Assembly (NCBI GenBank): GCA_022571575.1
Contig: JACZXN010000098.1
Coordinates: 1-6,686 of the forward strand
Direction: 5' to 3'
Source of the DNA: Chloroflexota bacterium
GTDB lineage: Bacteria > Chloroflexota > Dehalococcoidia > UBA3495
Length of the DNA stretch: 6,686 bases
Within the stretch, counting starts at the first letter, position 1. Each line of letters begins with the position of its first letter. Shown here in pieces: positions 1 through 5,477 of this stretch. The notes below the pieces were generated by a model. It worked only from the letters and a program-made list of their open reading frames with translations. It did not search any database and was not told the origin of the DNA. Both the position numbers and the translations under genes were made by a program.

Positions 1-909
1 CTCCGGCGTGCCCCACACCTGCAGGTTGAGGAAGAAGTCCTTCACGTCCTGGTCGCCGTACTGGTCGATCTTCTCGGTGAATTTGCCGTAGTACTCGTAG
101 CCCTTGGTGGTCTTCAGGTGGTCGCTGTGGAACTCGTAATGGTCCATTATCGATTCCCAGTAGACACCGATGTACTCTTTGGCCATCGCTTGGGCTGTCT
201 CTTCGTCCTCGTGGCAGAAGGTGAAACCCACCACGATGGGCGGCGGCGCAGGCGACCCGTTCACCTCTAGGAAGATCTCCCGGTAGGTCTTCAACTCGGC
301 CTCGACCTCATTCCAGGGTTTCTGGGGGATGATCAGCATGCCCAGCCCCAGTTGGGCCAGAGTCAAGGAGGATTCGGGCGATACCGCGGCGGCGTAGATC
401 CTTCCCTTGAAGCTCTTGAAGGGTCTGGGCCGGATCTCCACCCTGGGTTGTTTGATCAATTCCCCGTCGGATTCGGCCACCCCCTCTTCCAGGGCCTGGA
501 CCAACAGCCGGGCGCCCTCGGCGAACCTGGTCCGGGACTCGGCCATGCTCACCTGGAAGCCGTCGAATTCCACCCTGGCCAGTCCCCGGCCAACGCCGAC
601 CACGGCCCGTCCGCCGCTCAGATGGTCCAACATCGAGAACTGCTCCGCCACCCTTACGGGGTCGTGCCAGGGCAGGACCACCACCATGCTGCCCAGTTGC
701 ACCTTTTCGGTCCGCCCCGCCATGTAGGAGAGGAACTGCAACACGTCGGGACACATGGTGTAGTCGGTGAAGTGGTGCTCCACGCCCCAGATGGACTCGT
801 ACCCCAATGGCTCGGCCAGGTCGGCCAGGCGCAGCTCGTTCTGGTAGACCTCAAGGTCGGTGCGGTTCTGGTGGCGGTTCTGGAAAAAGATCGACGTTCC
901 GACGTGCAT
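1..909 (-). CDS. LLM-class (luciferase-like) flavin-dependent monooxygenase, C-terminus cut by window edge
   Basis: The frame is open for 303 codons from an ATG at 909 and runs off the window at base 1, so the C-terminus and stop are missing. The start is supported by GGAG at 916-919, six bases upstream. Features typical of bacterial luciferase-like TIM-barrel enzymes are visible: an N-terminal strand with GTSIFF (residues 4-9), the EHHF motif (44-47), the VVVLPWHDPVRVAEQ stretch (76-90), LDHLSGGR (94-101) followed by the glycine-rich GVGRGL (105-110), and AAAVSPES (173-180). This family uses reduced flavin and O2 to oxidise or cleave organic substrates in the cytoplasm; the substrate cannot be read from the sequence. 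It appears to be a separate transcription unit, 202 bases after the preceding stop with a strong hairpin between. No frameshift is seen. The family call is confident; F420 versus FMN use is unresolved. Confidence 0.9.
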   Translation of the reverse strand, partial: MHVGTSIFFQNRHQNRTDLEVYQNELRLADLAEPLGYESIWGVEHHFTDYTMCPDVLQFLSYMAGRTEKVQLGSMVVVLPWHDPVRVAEQFSMLDHLSGGRAVVGVGRGLARVEFDGFQVSMAESRTRFAEGARLLVQALEEGVAESDGELIKQPRVEIRPRPFKSFKGRIYAAAVSPESSLTLAQLGLGMLIIPQKPWNEVEAELKTYREIFLEVNGSPAPPPIVVGFTFCHEDEETAQAMAKEYIGVYWESIMDHYEFHSDHLKTTKGYEYYGKFTEKIDQYGDQDVKDFFLNLQVWGTPE

Positions 910-915
910 ATGCCG

Positions 916-919
916 CTCC
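916..919 (-). promoter_or_regulatory. Ribosome binding site of the monooxygenase
   Basis: GGAG on the minus strand, six bases before the ATG at 909. It fixes the start codon of the monooxygenase, for which no alternative start with a comparable site is visible nearby. Confidence 0.6.
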
Positions 920-937
920 AAGGTCAGAGAAATCTAG

Positions 938-958
938 GTCTCAGTCTTAAGTCTCAGT
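938..958. repeat. 8-bp direct repeat GTCTCAGT, 13-nt period
   Basis: GTCTCAGT occurs at 938-945 and again at 951-958, separated by cttaa. On the minus strand it reads ACTGAGAC twice, 29-49 bases upstream of the monooxygenase ATG, where a promoter or operator would lie. A weak hexamer pair (TTGCCG, 17-base spacer, TAAGAC) overlaps it. The repeat is seen directly; a regulatory role is inference. Confidence 0.4.
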
Positions 959-985
959 TTACAGGCCGGCAACTTGGCGCGTCCA

Positions 986-1012
986 CCGGTTGTCCCGGTT
1001 GCCCCGGTGGGT
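986..1012. repeat. Short 9-nt imperfect tandem repeat
   Basis: Three consecutive 9-base units are visible: CCGGTTGTC (986-994), CCGGTTGCC (995-1003) and CCGGTGGGT (1004-1012). An overlapping inverted pair, CCACCGG (983-989) and CCGGTGG (1004-1010), could form a weak 7-bp stem. It lies in the non-coding gap between the HbpS-like gene and the monooxygenase. No function can be assigned. Confidence 0.35.
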
Positions 1013-1041
1013 GGTGACGCACCTGCTTTGGGTTGGCCGAC

Positions 1042-1080
1042 GCCAAGAAGCGGCGGGAAGACACCCCGCCGCTTCTTGGC
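1042..1080. terminator. Perfect 16-bp hairpin after the HbpS-like gene
   Basis: The arms 1042-1057 and 1065-1080 are exact reverse complements (16 bp) around a 7-base loop. The hairpin begins 31 bases after the stop of the HbpS-like gene and probably ends its transcript. Oddly, the T-rich run that would make a classical intrinsic terminator (ATTTTGCCTGATTATTTT, 1081-1098) lies on the plus-strand exit side. In the minus direction the hairpin is preceded by A-rich sequence and followed by GTCGGCC. It may therefore be bidirectional, or may work on the minus strand as a U-tract-poor terminator or 3'-end stabiliser. Confidence 0.65.
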
Positions 1081-1111
1081 ATTTTGCCTGATTATTTTGC
1101 CTGCAGTGGAG

Positions 1112-1528
1112 TTACGGTGTCGCGGAGAAACCACCGGCATTGATGCCCGCCCGGCTGCAGTCCTCGTCCTCTTGGGACGTTCCGCCGCTGCCGCCGACCG
1201 CGCCGATTATCTCGCCGTTCCTGAAGATGGCCAGCGCGCCCTGGCCGGGAATCATGTGACCGCCTTCCATGGCCATGAAGGCCCTGAAGATGGGCGCCTG
1301 GGCGTTGTCGGTCAACTCGCCGCTGGCCCGCTCGAAACTGGCCGACGCCACCGCCTTGCCCCGCGACACGGCGGGGGTCCGCCAGGGGGCCCCGTCCATT
1401 CGGAACATGGTGATCAGGTCGCCCCGGGGATCAACCACCGAGACACTCATCTTGAGTCCCAACTCCACCACCTTGGCCTTGGCCCCGGCCAATATAGTTT
1501 CAGCTTCCGCAAGTGTCAGACTAGCCAA
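1112..1528 (-). CDS. GlcG/HbpS-family heme-binding protein (DUF336-like)
   Basis: This predicts a 138-residue soluble protein of the size usual for the GlcG/HbpS family (PF03928), whose members bind heme or are encoded beside glycolate and diol metabolism genes. Family features are VSVVDPRGDLI (29-39), FRMDGAPW (42-49), SRGKAVASA (55-63) and a C-terminal glycine-rich GAVGGSGGTSQEDED (109-123) followed by SRAGINA. I chose a TTG start at 1528 because GGAGGT lies exactly six bases upstream (1535-1540) and homology begins there (ASLTLAEAE). An in-frame ATG at 1588 would add 20 unrelated residues and lies upstream of the expected transcription start from the promoter at 1575-1603. No signal peptide is seen, so it is probably cytoplasmic. 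The gene sits between two hairpins and is likely monocistronic. The family call is confident; the ligand is unknown. Confidence 0.88.
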   Translation of the reverse strand: MASLTLAEAETILAGAKAKVVELGLKMSVSVVDPRGDLITMFRMDGAPWRTPAVSRGKAVASASFERASGELTDNAQAPIFRAFMAMEGGHMIPGQGALAIFRNGEIIGAVGGSGGTSQEDEDCSRAGINAGGFSATP

Positions 1529-1534
1529 AATACC

Positions 1535-1540
1535 ACCTCC
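1535..1540 (-). promoter_or_regulatory. Strong Shine-Dalgarno deciding a TTG start
   Basis: GGAGGT on the minus strand, part of GGAGGTGG, stands six bases before TTG at 1528-1526. There is no ATG or GTG at a suitable distance, so this site identifies TTG as the initiation codon of the HbpS-like gene. Confidence 0.7.
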
Positions 1541-1574
1541 AAAATTACGCGCTTCGGCGTGAGCGCCGGGCAAC

Positions 1575-1603
1575 ATTGTAGGCGACAACGGAGCTTGTGG
1601 AAA
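1575..1603 (-). promoter_or_regulatory. Putative sigma-70-type promoter of the HbpS-like gene
   Basis: The minus strand reads TTTCCA (1603-1598, 4 of 6 matches to TTGACA), a 17-base spacer, then TACAAT (1580-1575, 5 of 6 matches to TATAAT). Transcription would begin near 1568, giving a leader of about 40 bases before the TTG start. The position, just after the hairpin at 1617-1646, fits an independent transcription unit. Confidence 0.5.
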
Positions 1604-1616
1604 GGGGGGAAATCAG

Positions 1617-1646
1617 GGGGAGGCGCCGTAGATGCTGGGCCTCCCC
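1617..1646 (-). terminator. 8-bp hairpin after the cohesin operon
   Basis: GGGGAGGC (1617-1624) and GCCTCCCC (1639-1646) are exact reverse complements around a 14-base loop. It lies 43 bases after the stop of the membrane cohesin gene and before the next promoter. In the minus direction it is followed by CTGATTTCCCCCCTTTCC, which has short T runs but no proper U-tract. It is a plausible but weak terminator. Confidence 0.45.
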
Positions 1647-1660
1647 GCTGGGATACCGGT

Positions 1661-1696
1661 GGTTATCTGCAGGGGTTATTGGCCTGCGGTTATTGG
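1661..1696. repeat. GGTTAT(TGG) direct repeats over the cohesin stop codon
   Basis: GGTTATTGG occurs exactly at 1674-1682 and 1688-1696 (14-base period), and a partial copy GGTTAT lies at 1661-1666. The 1688-1696 copy contains the TAA stop of the cohesin gene. Slipped duplication of the gene's 3' end is a simple explanation; no function is evident. Confidence 0.35.
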
Positions 1697-2337
1697 AACG
1701 TCACTATCGGGGAAAGGGGGGCCAGGCCTGACCCGTTGAATCGGCCCGGCGTGGTCTCAGTGACTATGTCCACCAAGGTGTCGGCGTCGAAGGCCGCGAT
1801 ATTCTCCAGCGTCAGAGACATGGTGCCGCCGGCATTCTCCCGTACTTTGAACTTCACCACGGCCACGGACCCGCTGCCGTCGATCCCATCGACATCGACG
1901 ATACCAGTCCAGATCCGGCCCGGCCCCGGAGAACTGGAGTCGATCAGTGCATTGCCCGTCAATATGCCCCGCTCCAGTTGGGCGAATTCCAGCTTGGCTG
2001 GGTCATACACCAGGACGAATTCCAAACTGCCCACGTTGTTGGCCCGGCTGGCCAAGATCGAAACCGAGATAACCTTGGGAGCCGGTGTGGCAGTGGGCCG
2101 GGGAGCAACGGGCGGGGGAGTCGGCGTCGGCGCCGGGACCCGGGTGCTCACGGCGGCGGGAGTGGGGGTTGGTGACGCCGTAACCAGAGGAGAGGCCCCC
2201 TCCCCGCCGCCACCGCCGCCCAGCACCCCGACGGCGAATAGGATGCCCACAAGGGCGCCCACAACGGCCACCGAAGCCAGCAGCCATTTCCAACTGGAGG
2301 ATATTCCGATAAACGCGACTTCCAACAACCAGCGCAT
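1690..2337 (-). CDS. Membrane-anchored cohesin-domain protein
   Basis: This encodes a 215-residue protein. Residues 18-40 form one hydrophobic membrane segment preceded by K17, with no clear cleavage site, so it is probably a signal anchor with the C-terminus outside. A glycine run (40-45) and a Pro/Thr/Ala linker (46-87, repeated PTPTP) follow. Residues 88-203 resemble a cohesin beta-sandwich: VISVSILAS, SLEFVLVYDPAKLEFAQLERG (104-124, with the usual YDP and ERG-type turns) and SGSVAVVKFKV (155-165). Cohesins bind dockerins on partner proteins. The start is supported by AGGAG at 2346-2350, which overlaps the upstream gene's TAG; the 11-base gap implies translational coupling with that gene, whose product ends in a dockerin. 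The inferred role is a cell-surface receptor for it. Cohesin-like domains also occur outside cellulosomes, so the actual partner is unproven. Confidence 0.82.
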   Translation of the reverse strand: MRWLLEVAFIGISSSWKWLLASVAVVGALVGILFAVGVLGGGGGGEGASPLVTASPTPTPAAVSTRVPAPTPTPPPVAPRPTATPAPKVISVSILASRANNVGSLEFVLVYDPAKLEFAQLERGILTGNALIDSSSPGPGRIWTGIVDVDGIDGSGSVAVVKFKVRENAGGTMSLTLENIAAFDADTLVDIVTETTPGRFNGSGLAPLSPIVTFQ

Positions 2338-2345
2338 CTGTTGCT

Positions 2346-2350
2346 CTCCT
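2346..2350 (-). promoter_or_regulatory. Ribosome binding site overlapping the upstream stop codon
   Basis: AGGAG on the minus strand shares two bases with the TAG (2351-2349) of the dockerin protein gene and sits eight bases before the ATG at 2337. This layout suggests the two cohesin/dockerin genes are translated in a coupled way from one mRNA. Confidence 0.6.
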
Positions 2351-5222
2351 AACTGGGGCGGGCCATCTTCAGAATGCTTCGTGCGTCGTCGATAGTTATC
2401 TTGCCGTCGTTGTTGATGTCCAGTGAAAGGTCGACCGGCAAGAGGTTGGACGCCATCTTCAGGGCCAGCAGGGCGTCCAACGCCGTGACCAGGCCATCGC
2501 CGTCGCCGTCACCCTGGATCTTCGCGCCCACCCTGAAGTCGGCGCCCACCAATTCCACGGTCAATGGGCCGTCGGCGGAGTGGTTCACCAAGGCGTCGGA
2601 CAGGGTGAGCGAACTCACGGAGCCATCGCCTCCGATGACTTGAAACGTCACCACCGCCGCGGTCCCGCCGGGGCCTCTGCCCCTGGTCATGGCGAACCCG
2701 AACCGCACCTGACCCAGGGTATCGGTGTCGTAACTGAAAGTGTCCTTCGTTAGCCTGGAGCCCCGCTCCACCGCGATCACCCGCAGGGCGTCGGAATCGT
2801 AGTTCAAGGTGAATCCCAGGCTGGTGATGCCCTCAGCCCGGTTCAACTTCACGGGCACGCGGACGATGCTGCCCGTGGGCGACACGCGGGATTCAAGTAT
2901 CATGGCGGTCCCGTCGGGCATGACGGCTCGGGGCGCCGGCTCCTTGGTGGGCTCGGGCGTGGGCTCGGTGACGCTGGCCGACGGAGGACGGGCGTCGCTC
3001 TGCCGGTTGATGGTGATGCGGTAGGTGCCGATGGGGTTGCCCACCCGTCCCGAGGCGGAGACGGACAGGGTGTACCAGCCGTCTTCCGGAGCCGCCCATT
3101 CCAGGGATTTGTCCAGGCCGTAATTGGAGACGGAGAACCCCGCCGATTGTTTCACCACCTCTAACCGCACGCCTTCCACGGTGCCCAATGTCACACCGAC
3201 CGTGTAGGTGATTCCCTTCTCCGCGATGAACCGGAAATAATCGTAGTCGCTGCGTGGGCTGATGGCGCCGGCGATGGCGTTGCCGAATCCGATGCGGGTG
3301 GCGTTGGCGGCGGAATCGCTGTGCCGGTCCAGCAGGGTTGTATCGGGCGTGACCTTCAGCGAGTAGGTCCCCGTGGGCTCCGCCGCTTTGGGCGACGCTG
3401 AAACTTTGACGTAATAGGTCGTCGAATCAGGGGCAGTCCAACGGACGATGTTGCTTTCCCCGAAGTTGCGCGCGCCGGTTTCCGATCCGCCGCCCAGGCT
3501 GTTGACTTCCAAGGAGACCGCCGTCGCGGAACCGTAGGTCAGGTCCAGGACGTATTCCACTCCCCGCTCGGCGGGGAACGAGAAGTAATCCAGATCAGAC
3601 TGGGGACTGATGGCCCCTTGGTAGACCGTGCCGAAGCTGAGCGGGGTACCGCTCAAGGCCGTGTCCTGGTGCCGGTCCTCCAGGCTGGTGTTCGCCTCCA
3701 CGGTAAGGGAGTAGGTGCCGATCCCCTGGCTGGCCTGGGGCGAATGGGACACCAAAACGTAGAAGGTGCCGGTGCTGGCCGCGGTCCAGCCCAGGCCGGT
3801 GCCCAGACCGTTGGTGCTGCTCAGAGTGTCTCCGGTGTCATTCTCGATGGAGATGACGGCGCCGTTGGCGGTGATCAGCTCCAATGCCACCGAATAATTG
3901 ACGCCCCGTTCGGCCCGGAAGGAAAAATAGTCCCGGTCGGTCTCCGGGCTTATCGCCCCCGGCAGGGCATTCCCAAAGGTGATGAGGGACGCGTCGGCCG
4001 GGATTTCACCGTGGCGGTCTTGCAGAGTGGTGTCGCTGCTCAGGTTAAGTGAGTAGGTGCCGATGACATCGGGCACTTGAGGCGAGGCCGAGACCACCGC
4101 CAGGTAGGTCCCGTCGGCCGGGGCCAGCCACTCGAGACTCGTCCCCACGCCTCCGTTGGAGGCCAGGCTGGTCTCGTTGGTGTCAATCACCGACAGTGCG
4201 ACGCCGGCGACGCTGTCCAATGAGACGTCCAGGATGTATTTGACCCCGCGTTGGGCCGGGAATGAGAAGTAGTCCAGGTCGTCCGCCGGGCTGATGGACC
4301 CCTGATGAGCGTTGCCGAAACTGATCACGGTCGCGTCTTCAACCGACTGGGCATGCTGGTCCAGAAGGGCCGTCTGGGCGCCCAGTTGAAGAGCGTAGGT
4401 GCCGTTGGGGCTCCGCACCCGGCTGGTGCCGGACACCGCGATATAGTAGGTGCCGTTGCTGGGGGCTATCCAGCTCAGCGTGTCGCCGATGCCGTCATTG
4501 GTCTTTTCCAGGCCGGCGAAGGCGGCGTGAATCGTTATTTCCACGCCTTCGGAGGTCCCCAGGTCGACCTCCACGTTGTATTTCACGCCGCGTTGGGCCT
4601 GGAAGGAGAAAAAGTCGTAATCGTCGCCGCCGTCGATGCTGTTAGCCAGATTGGGCTGGTTGGTCCAGGGACTGATGGCCCCCTGATACACGTTTCCGGG
4701 AGAGATCTGGGTCGAGCCGTTGCGCCCCTCGGAATGGCGGTCCATGAGGCGCGTGTCTTCGAACCCGCTCAGGGTGTAATCACCCAGGTAGAAGGATCCG
4801 TCGGAACTATTGATGGTGCCCGACACTTCCACGTAATAGGTGTCGGTGGTGCGGGCGGTCCAGGTAACAGTCTTCTGGCCGCCGGTTACGCTGAGTTCCT
4901 GGCCGGGAGAATTGTAGTTGCCGCGCGCCAGGGAGTTGATCACGGCAATGTTGGCGTCCACCACCGTAATCTCATCCAACACGAAGGTGTATTTGACGCC
5001 TCTGACGGCCTGGAAGGAGAAATAGTCGACGTCGAAGAGGAGGTCCGAGGTGTTGATGACGCCTGGGACGGGCCCTGAGCCGATGGTTAGGTGGGTCGAA
5101 GTGAAACGGTAGTCGCCGTGGTCGTCTTCGGCATAGGTGGGATAGTTATTGGAGAAAAAAGCCACCGCAACCACCGCCAGGAACACCAGCGTCATTGTCA
5201 GCAGCGACGTCGATTTCCGCAT
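2349..5222 (-). CDS. Secreted multi-domain protein: six PPC repeats, cohesin, dockerin
   Basis: This encodes 957 residues from the ATG at 5222, chosen because GGGAGG (5229-5234) lies six bases upstream and a signal peptide starts there; an in-frame ATG at 5273 adds 17 non-signal-like residues. The signal peptide is 1-31 (RK, hydrophobic 7-23, cleavage probably after PTYA). Six beta-sandwich repeats resembling bacterial pre-peptidase C-terminal (PPC) domains follow at about 33-152, 159-280, 287-396, 399-509, 514-624 and 630-739, each with (D)DYFSF.A.RGV.Y and a closing GTYSL-type strand. A Pro/Thr/Glu linker (741-768) leads to a cohesin-like domain (769-902) and a C-terminal type I dockerin (903-957) with two calcium loops. 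No catalytic domain or membrane anchor is visible, so it looks like a secreted structural or binding protein. It is the first gene of an operon with the anchored cohesin gene, its likely docking partner. No frameshift is seen. Confidence 0.88.
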   Translation of the reverse strand: MRKSTSLLTMTLVFLAVVAVAFFSNNYPTYAEDDHGDYRFTSTHLTIGSGPVPGVINTSDLLFDVDYFSFQAVRGVKYTFVLDEITVVDANIAVINSLARGNYNSPGQELSVTGGQKTVTWTARTTDTYYVEVSGTINSSDGSFYLGDYTLSGFEDTRLMDRHSEGRNGSTQISPGNVYQGAISPWTNQPNLANSIDGGDDYDFFSFQAQRGVKYNVEVDLGTSEGVEITIHAAFAGLEKTNDGIGDTLSWIAPSNGTYYIAVSGTSRVRSPNGTYALQLGAQTALLDQHAQSVEDATVISFGNAHQGSISPADDLDYFSFPAQRGVKYILDVSLDSVAGVALSVIDTNETSLASNGGVGTSLEWLAPADGTYLAVVSASPQVPDVIGTYSLNLSSDTTLQDRHGEIPADASLITFGNALPGAISPETDRDYFSFRAERGVNYSVALELITANGAVISIENDTGDTLSSTNGLGTGLGWTAASTGTFYVLVSHSPQASQGIGTYSLTVEANTSLEDRHQDTALSGTPLSFGTVYQGAISPQSDLDYFSFPAERGVEYVLDLTYGSATAVSLEVNSLGGGSETGARNFGESNIVRWTAPDSTTYYVKVSASPKAAEPTGTYSLKVTPDTTLLDRHSDSAANATRIGFGNAIAGAISPRSDYDYFRFIAEKGITYTVGVTLGTVEGVRLEVVKQSAGFSVSNYGLDKSLEWAAPEDGWYTLSVSASGRVGNPIGTYRITINRQSDARPPSASVTEPTPEPTKEPAPRAVMPDGTAMILESRVSPTGSIVRVPVKLNRAEGITSLGFTLNYDSDALRVIAVERGSRLTKDTFSYDTDTLGQVRFGFAMTRGRGPGGTAAVVTFQVIGGDGSVSSLTLSDALVNHSADGPLTVELVGADFRVGAKIQGDGDGDGLVTALDALLALKMASNLLPVDLSLDINNDGKITIDDARSILKMARPS
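2352..2516 (-). other. Dockerin type I module at the C-terminus
   Basis: Two F-hand calcium loops are visible in residues 903-957 of the large protein. Loop 1 has D905, D907, D909, G910 and D916; loop 2 has D935, N937, D939, G940 and D946. Both match the D-x-[DN]-x-D-G-x6-D spacing of dockerin repeats, and both are followed by a helix containing LKMA (921-924 and 951-954). Positions 10-11 of each loop, which set partner specificity in known dockerins, are Ala-Leu and Ile-Asp. Confidence 0.85.
2517..2918 (-). other. Cohesin-like module inside the large protein
   Basis: Residues 769-902 contain VRVPVKLNRAEGITSLGFTL, YDSDALRVIAVERG (808-821) and PGGTAAVVTFQV (851-862). This pattern closely parallels the anchored cohesin of the next gene (SLEFVLVYDP, LERG, SVAVVKFKV). 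The module lies directly before the dockerin, so one polypeptide carries both members of a cohesin-dockerin pair. Confidence 0.75.
3006..5126 (-). repeat. Six tandem PPC-like domain repeats (coding)
   Basis: The six units are about 4767-5126, 4383-4748, 4035-4364, 3696-4028, 3351-3683 and 3006-3335, each roughly 110-122 residues. From the second unit on, each opens with a (L)xD(R/Q)H motif (for example LLDQH, LQDRH, LEDRH, LLDRH), then FGNA..GAISP, D.DYFSF, RGV.Y, W.AP..GTYY and GTYSL. The first unit opens with EDDHGDYRF and is the most divergent. The units differ clearly in sequence, so they arose by old duplication rather than recent expansion. Confidence 0.85.
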
Positions 5223-5228
5223 ACCCGT

Positions 5229-5234
5229 CCTCCC
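5229..5234 (-). promoter_or_regulatory. Ribosome binding site of the PPC/cohesin/dockerin gene
   Basis: GGGAGG on the minus strand stands six bases before ATG 5222-5220. It favours this internal ATG, which begins a clean signal peptide, over the in-frame ATG at 5273. Confidence 0.7.
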
Positions 5235-5368
5235 TTCATCCGCCACGACGCGCACCACGGGTGCCCGGTCCACGGTCCGCCTGGGGTCCGCGAAACGCCG
5301 TCAGCAGGCGACCATAACCGGCCGGCCGCACCAGCCGGTGGGTGGGCGCCTTATTTTTAGCTTGGAAA

Positions 5369-5407
5369 ATTATATATAGTTTAAAATTAATTTTAAATTT
5401 AAGTCAA
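5369..5407 (-). promoter_or_regulatory. AT-rich promoter region of the cohesin/dockerin operon
   Basis: In GC-rich surroundings, about 5351-5415 is almost all A and T. On the minus strand it contains a perfect TATAAT (5374-5369) and, upstream, TTGACT (5407-5402). These two are too far apart (27 bases) to be one standard promoter; TTGACT with a 17-base spacer would use TTAAAC, and TATAAT would pair with a weak TTTAAA. A start near 5361 would give a leader of about 140 bases. An 18-nt perfect palindrome, TTTAAAATTAATTTTAAA, spans 5380-5397. The intergenic region 5223-5477 holds no gene that I can see. Confidence 0.5.
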
Positions 5408-5477
5408 TTAAATTCACACCGTCTAACAGACAAATAATGGATGGCCAGGAATCGCAGAGGCAGGACCGGGCAGATAT

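Noticed and set aside
1529..1588. ATG 1588 as the start of the HbpS-like protein
   Set aside because: It lies within the predicted promoter, upstream of the expected transcript start, and adds residues outside the family. TTG 1528 has an ideal Shine-Dalgarno.
974..2395. 473-codon plus-strand open frame
   Set aside because: It spans two intergenic regions and lies antisense to the HbpS-like and cohesin genes. Its translation is low-complexity and shows no recognisable domain, so it is a GC-rich shadow frame.
4305..5078. 257-codon plus-strand open frame
   Set aside because: It is entirely antisense to the PPC repeats, whose periodic codon pattern creates it. It has no start signal or recognisable family.
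3006..5126. Repeated segments as a CRISPR array or mobile repeat
   Set aside because: The periodicity of about 330-365 bases is in frame and conserved at protein level, so these are coding domain repeats.
5223..5273. 17-residue N-terminal extension of the large protein from ATG 5273
   Set aside because: It has no good ribosome binding site and would bury the signal peptide; the ATG at 5222 has GGGAGG at ideal spacing.
5317..5339. ACCGGC/GCCGGT inverted repeat in the leader of the large gene as a riboswitch or attenuator
   Set aside because: It has only six pairs with an 11-base loop in very GC-rich sequence, with no U-tract or recognisable riboswitch core.
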